Translations under genes and position numbers: made by a program | Shown here: piece after piece, positions 6,522-8,293 of the stretch | How the letters are laid out: each line of letters begins with the position of its first letter | Numbering within the stretch: position 1 is the stretch's first letter | From: CANRPC01 sp964456095 | GTDB taxonomy: Bacteria > Bacillota_I > Bacilli_A > RFN20 > CAG-449 | Direction of reading: 5' to 3' | DNA length: 8,293 nt | NCBI GenBank assembly: GCA_964456095.1 | Contig: CAYVZF010000059.1 | Span: forward strand, 1-8,293 | Notes under the pieces: generated by a model | Database searches by the model: none | Told to the model about the DNA's origin: nothing | The model's input: only the letters and a program-made list of their open reading frames with translations

Positions 6522-6526
6522 TATCT

Positions 6527-6570
6527 AAAAAATATCCTATTTAACACTTATTGTGTTTGATAGGATTTTT
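6527..6570 (+). terminator. intrinsic terminator after cysS
   Basis: A long hairpin forms from a left arm at about 6527-6547 (ending TATCCTATTTAACAC) and a right arm at 6553-6570 (starting GTGTTTGATAGGAT), around a five-base loop TTATT (6548-6552). There is one T-T mismatch and one T·G wobble in the upper stem, and a weaker lower stem of A-T pairs. The right arm ends in TTTTT. It separates the cysS unit from secA. Confidence 0.85.
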
Positions 6571-6629
6571 AAAATTTACGTTTATTTTTATATTACTAAC
6601 TTTTGCTTTTTTAAAGACCTTAAATATTG

Positions 6630-6635
6630 TATAAT
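6630..6635 (+). promoter_or_regulatory. putative sigma-A -10 box for secA
   Basis: A perfect TATAAT lies 36 bases before the secA ATG, between the cysS terminator and the gene. No convincing -35 sits 16-18 bases upstream (the window there is all T). TTGCTT at 6603-6608 is too far away, with a 21-base spacer. A TG directly touches the box but lacks the one-base gap of a true extended -10. Confidence 0.6.
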
Positions 6636-6671
6636 ATTTAGGATTTAGAAAATAAGAAAGGATGATTAACA

Positions 6672-8293
6672 ATGAGTTTTATAGACAAGTTATTGATGAT
6701 CGATAAAAGAAGATTAAAAAAGATTGAAAGACAAGCAAATATGGTTTTAGCTTTAGAAGATGAAATGGCTAAACTAAGCGATGATGAATTAAAAGCTAAA
6801 ACGCCTTATTTTAAAGAATTGTTAGCAAATGGTAAAACGCTTGATGATATTCTAGTAGAGGCTTTCGCGGTTGTTAGAGAAGTATCACGTCGTGTACGTG
6901 GAGAGTTCCCTTTTAAAGTTCAAGTTATGGGTGGTATTGTTCTTCATAAAGGCGATGTTGCAGAAATGAAAACAGGTGAAGGTAAAACACTTACTGAAAC
7001 TATGCCTGCATATTTAAATGCACTTGAAGGTAAAGGCGTTCACATTGTTACTGTTAATGAATATTTAGCGTCTCGTGATGCTGAAAATATGGGTTTAATC
7101 TTTAATTTCTTAGGATTAACTGTTGGAGTTAACTTAAGAGAAAAAGATGTTAAAGGTAAACAAGACGCATATAATGCAGATATTACATATACAACAAATT
7201 CTGAATTAGGCTTTGACTATTTAAGAGATAATATGGCCCAATCAACATCTAGAAGAGTTTTAAGAGGCTTGAATTATGCAATTGTTGATGAAGCTGACTC
7301 GATTTTAATCGATGAATCTCGTACTCCACTTATTATTTCTGGTGGTGAAAGAGCATCAGCATCTACATATCAATTTGCTGATAGATTCTGTAAATCATTA
7401 AAAAAAGATAAAGATTTCACTATTGACATTGAAACAAAAACATGTTCTTTAACCGATGCTGGTGTTGATGCAGCCGAAAGAGCGTTTGGTATTAAAAATA
7501 TATATGACTCATCAAATCCTGCAAATGCAGATTTAGTTCATAGAATAACACAAGCATTAAAAGCAAACTATATTATGAAACGTGGTGTTGAATATATGGT
7601 TAAAGATGATGAAGTATTACTTATCGATGCTTTTACAGGTCGTGTTTTAAAAGGCAGAGAATATTCTGACGGTTTACAACAAGCTTTACAAGCAAAAGAA
7701 AATGTTAAAATCAAACAAGAAACAATTACAATGGCAACAATTACATACCAAAACTTCTTTGGACTATACAATAAAATCGCGGGTATGACAGGTACTGCAA
7801 AAACAGAAGAAGAAGAATTTAGAGAAATCTATAAAATGGATGTTACTTGTGTTCCAACAAATAAACCAGTTATTAGATATGATGATATTGATATGGTTTA
7901 TGGTAATGAAAAAGCTAAATATAAAGCAATACTTGATGAAATTAAGAAAAGACATGCTTTAGGACAACCGATATTAATTGGTACAGTATCTGTTGAAAGA
8001 TCTGAATTCCTTTCTGATTTATTACAAAAAGAAGGATTATTACACGAAGTATTAAATGCTAAAAACCATGAACGTGAAGCACATATTATTGAACACGCTG
8101 GTGAAATTGGTTCAATCACAGTTGCAACTAATATGGCAGGTAGAGGTACTGATATTAAACTTGGCCCTGGAGTTTTAGATATTAAAGATACTGATGAAGT
8201 AAAACATGCTGCAGGACTTTGTGTCATCGGTACAGAAAGACATGAATCACGTCGTATTGATAACCAATTAAGAGGACGTTCTGGACGTCAAGG
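6672..8293 (+). CDS. secA: preprotein translocase ATPase SecA (5' part, cut by the window end)
   Basis: SecA is the ATP-driven motor that pushes unfolded secretory proteins through SecYEG at the inner face of the membrane. The first 540 codons are open and match SecA from the start: the N-terminal helix (MSFIDKLL), FAVVREVSRRV (65-75), Walker A MKTGEGKT (99-106), VNEYLASRDAE (128-138), Walker B/DEAD VDEADSILIDESRTPLIISG (205-224), the preprotein-binding domain between the two halves of NBD1, GMTGTAKTEEEEF (371-383), the NBD2 motif ATNMAGRGTDIKLG (485-498), and the arginine-finger region GTERHESRRIDNQLRGRSGR (520-539). The rest of NBD2, the helical scaffold/wing and the C-terminal linker lie beyond the window. 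The start has AAAGGAT (6657-6663) about eight bases upstream. CGT arginine codons are more frequent than in the neighbouring genes, fitting higher expression. Confidence 0.98.
   Translation, partial: MSFIDKLLMIDKRRLKKIERQANMVLALEDEMAKLSDDELKAKTPYFKELLANGKTLDDILVEAFAVVREVSRRVRGEFPFKVQVMGGIVLHKGDVAEMKTGEGKTLTETMPAYLNALEGKGVHIVTVNEYLASRDAENMGLIFNFLGLTVGVNLREKDVKGKQDAYNADITYTTNSELGFDYLRDNMAQSTSRRVLRGLNYAIVDEADSILIDESRTPLIISGGERASASTYQFADRFCKSLKKDKDFTIDIETKTCSLTDAGVDAAERAFGIKNIYDSSNPANADLVHRITQALKANYIMKRGVEYMVKDDEVLLIDAFTGRVLKGREYSDGLQQALQAKENVKIKQETITMATITYQNFFGLYNKIAGMTGTAKTEEEEFREIYKMDVTCVPTNKPVIRYDDIDMVYGNEKAKYKAILDEIKKRHALGQPILIGTVSVERSEFLSDLLQKEGLLHEVLNAKNHEREAHIIEHAGEIGSITVATNMAGRGTDIKLGPGVLDIKDTDEVKHAAGLCVIGTERHESRRIDNQLRGRSGRQ

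Larger units (their letters stand above)
1783..6570 (+). other. inferred six-gene transcription unit
   Basis: Between the terminators at 1719-1757 and 6527-6570, six genes follow one another with gaps of 1, 17, 6, 1 and 1 bases: nitroreductase, two-helix protein, double DUF1538 protein, PII-like A, PII-like B and cysS. None of the gaps leaves room for a promoter, a terminator or a leader RNA. Internal promoters inside coding sequence cannot be excluded, particularly before cysS. The unit is inferred from spacing only. Confidence 0.65.

Noticed and set aside
6513..6524. A 12-bp perfect palindrome (ATATTATAATAT) over the cysS stop
   Set aside because: It is all A and T in very AT-rich DNA and is expected by chance; there is no sign of an operator.
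6503..6560. Possible frameshift at the A-run near the cysS 3' end
   Set aside because: The alternative frame reads into the terminator hairpin and does not yield the missing CysRS tail.
6662..6706. A 14-codon reading frame overlapping the secA start (ATG at 6662)
   Set aside because: Its ATG is fused to the secA Shine-Dalgarno itself, leaving no usable spacing, and it is out of frame with secA; nothing suggests a regulatory leader peptide.
7568..8227. Three open frames on the minus strand opposite secA
   Set aside because: They are antisense to well-conserved SecA motifs, lack ribosome sites and show no recognisable protein features.

Overview
The window is strongly AT-rich. Every gene lies on the + strand, gene packing is tight, and Shine-Dalgarno sites are of the AAGGAGG type. 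Arginine is mostly AGA, with more CGT in secA. TGA is a true stop: two genes end in TGA inside ATGA overlaps, and tryptophan is encoded by TGG. This points to a low-GC Bacillota, probably a deep Bacilli/Erysipelotrichia/RF39-like lineage near the Mollicutes but with the standard bacterial code. That placement rests on composition and gene style, not on phylogeny.

Layout. (1) Positions 83-1685 hold rdgB (XTP/dITP house-cleaning pyrophosphatase), a long RpiB/LacAB-type sugar-phosphate isomerase and a small protein resembling a degenerate flavodoxin. They are joined by two 4-bp ATGA overlaps and end at a clear intrinsic terminator (1719-1757). (2) A perfect TATAAT at 1783-1788 starts what looks like one six-gene transcription unit: a nitroreductase-family flavoprotein, a two-helix membrane protein of unknown function, a double DUF1538 membrane protein, two different PII-like signalling proteins, and cysteinyl-tRNA synthetase (cysS). 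The genes are 1-17 bp apart and the unit ends at a second hairpin terminator (6527-6570). (3) A second TATAAT (6630-6635) precedes secA, whose first 540 codons are present before the window ends.

The most interesting part is 2884-5167. A 532-residue membrane protein with two DUF1538 repeats is followed directly by two PII-like proteins. Loop charges suggest the two repeats sit in opposite membrane orientations, as in many secondary transporters. Both PII-like proteins have a short T-loop region without the uridylylated tyrosine of GlnB. One keeps a B-loop-like KGIAF segment and the other does not. The simplest reading is a transporter or channel of unknown substrate gated by a divergent PII pair. 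Pairing of DUF1538 with PII genes is, as I recall, recurrent in bacteria, but I know of no established function. rdgB, cysS and secA are ordinary housekeeping genes. No RNA genes, CRISPR arrays, insertion sequences or prophage genes were seen, and there is no gene-free stretch longer than 300 bases.
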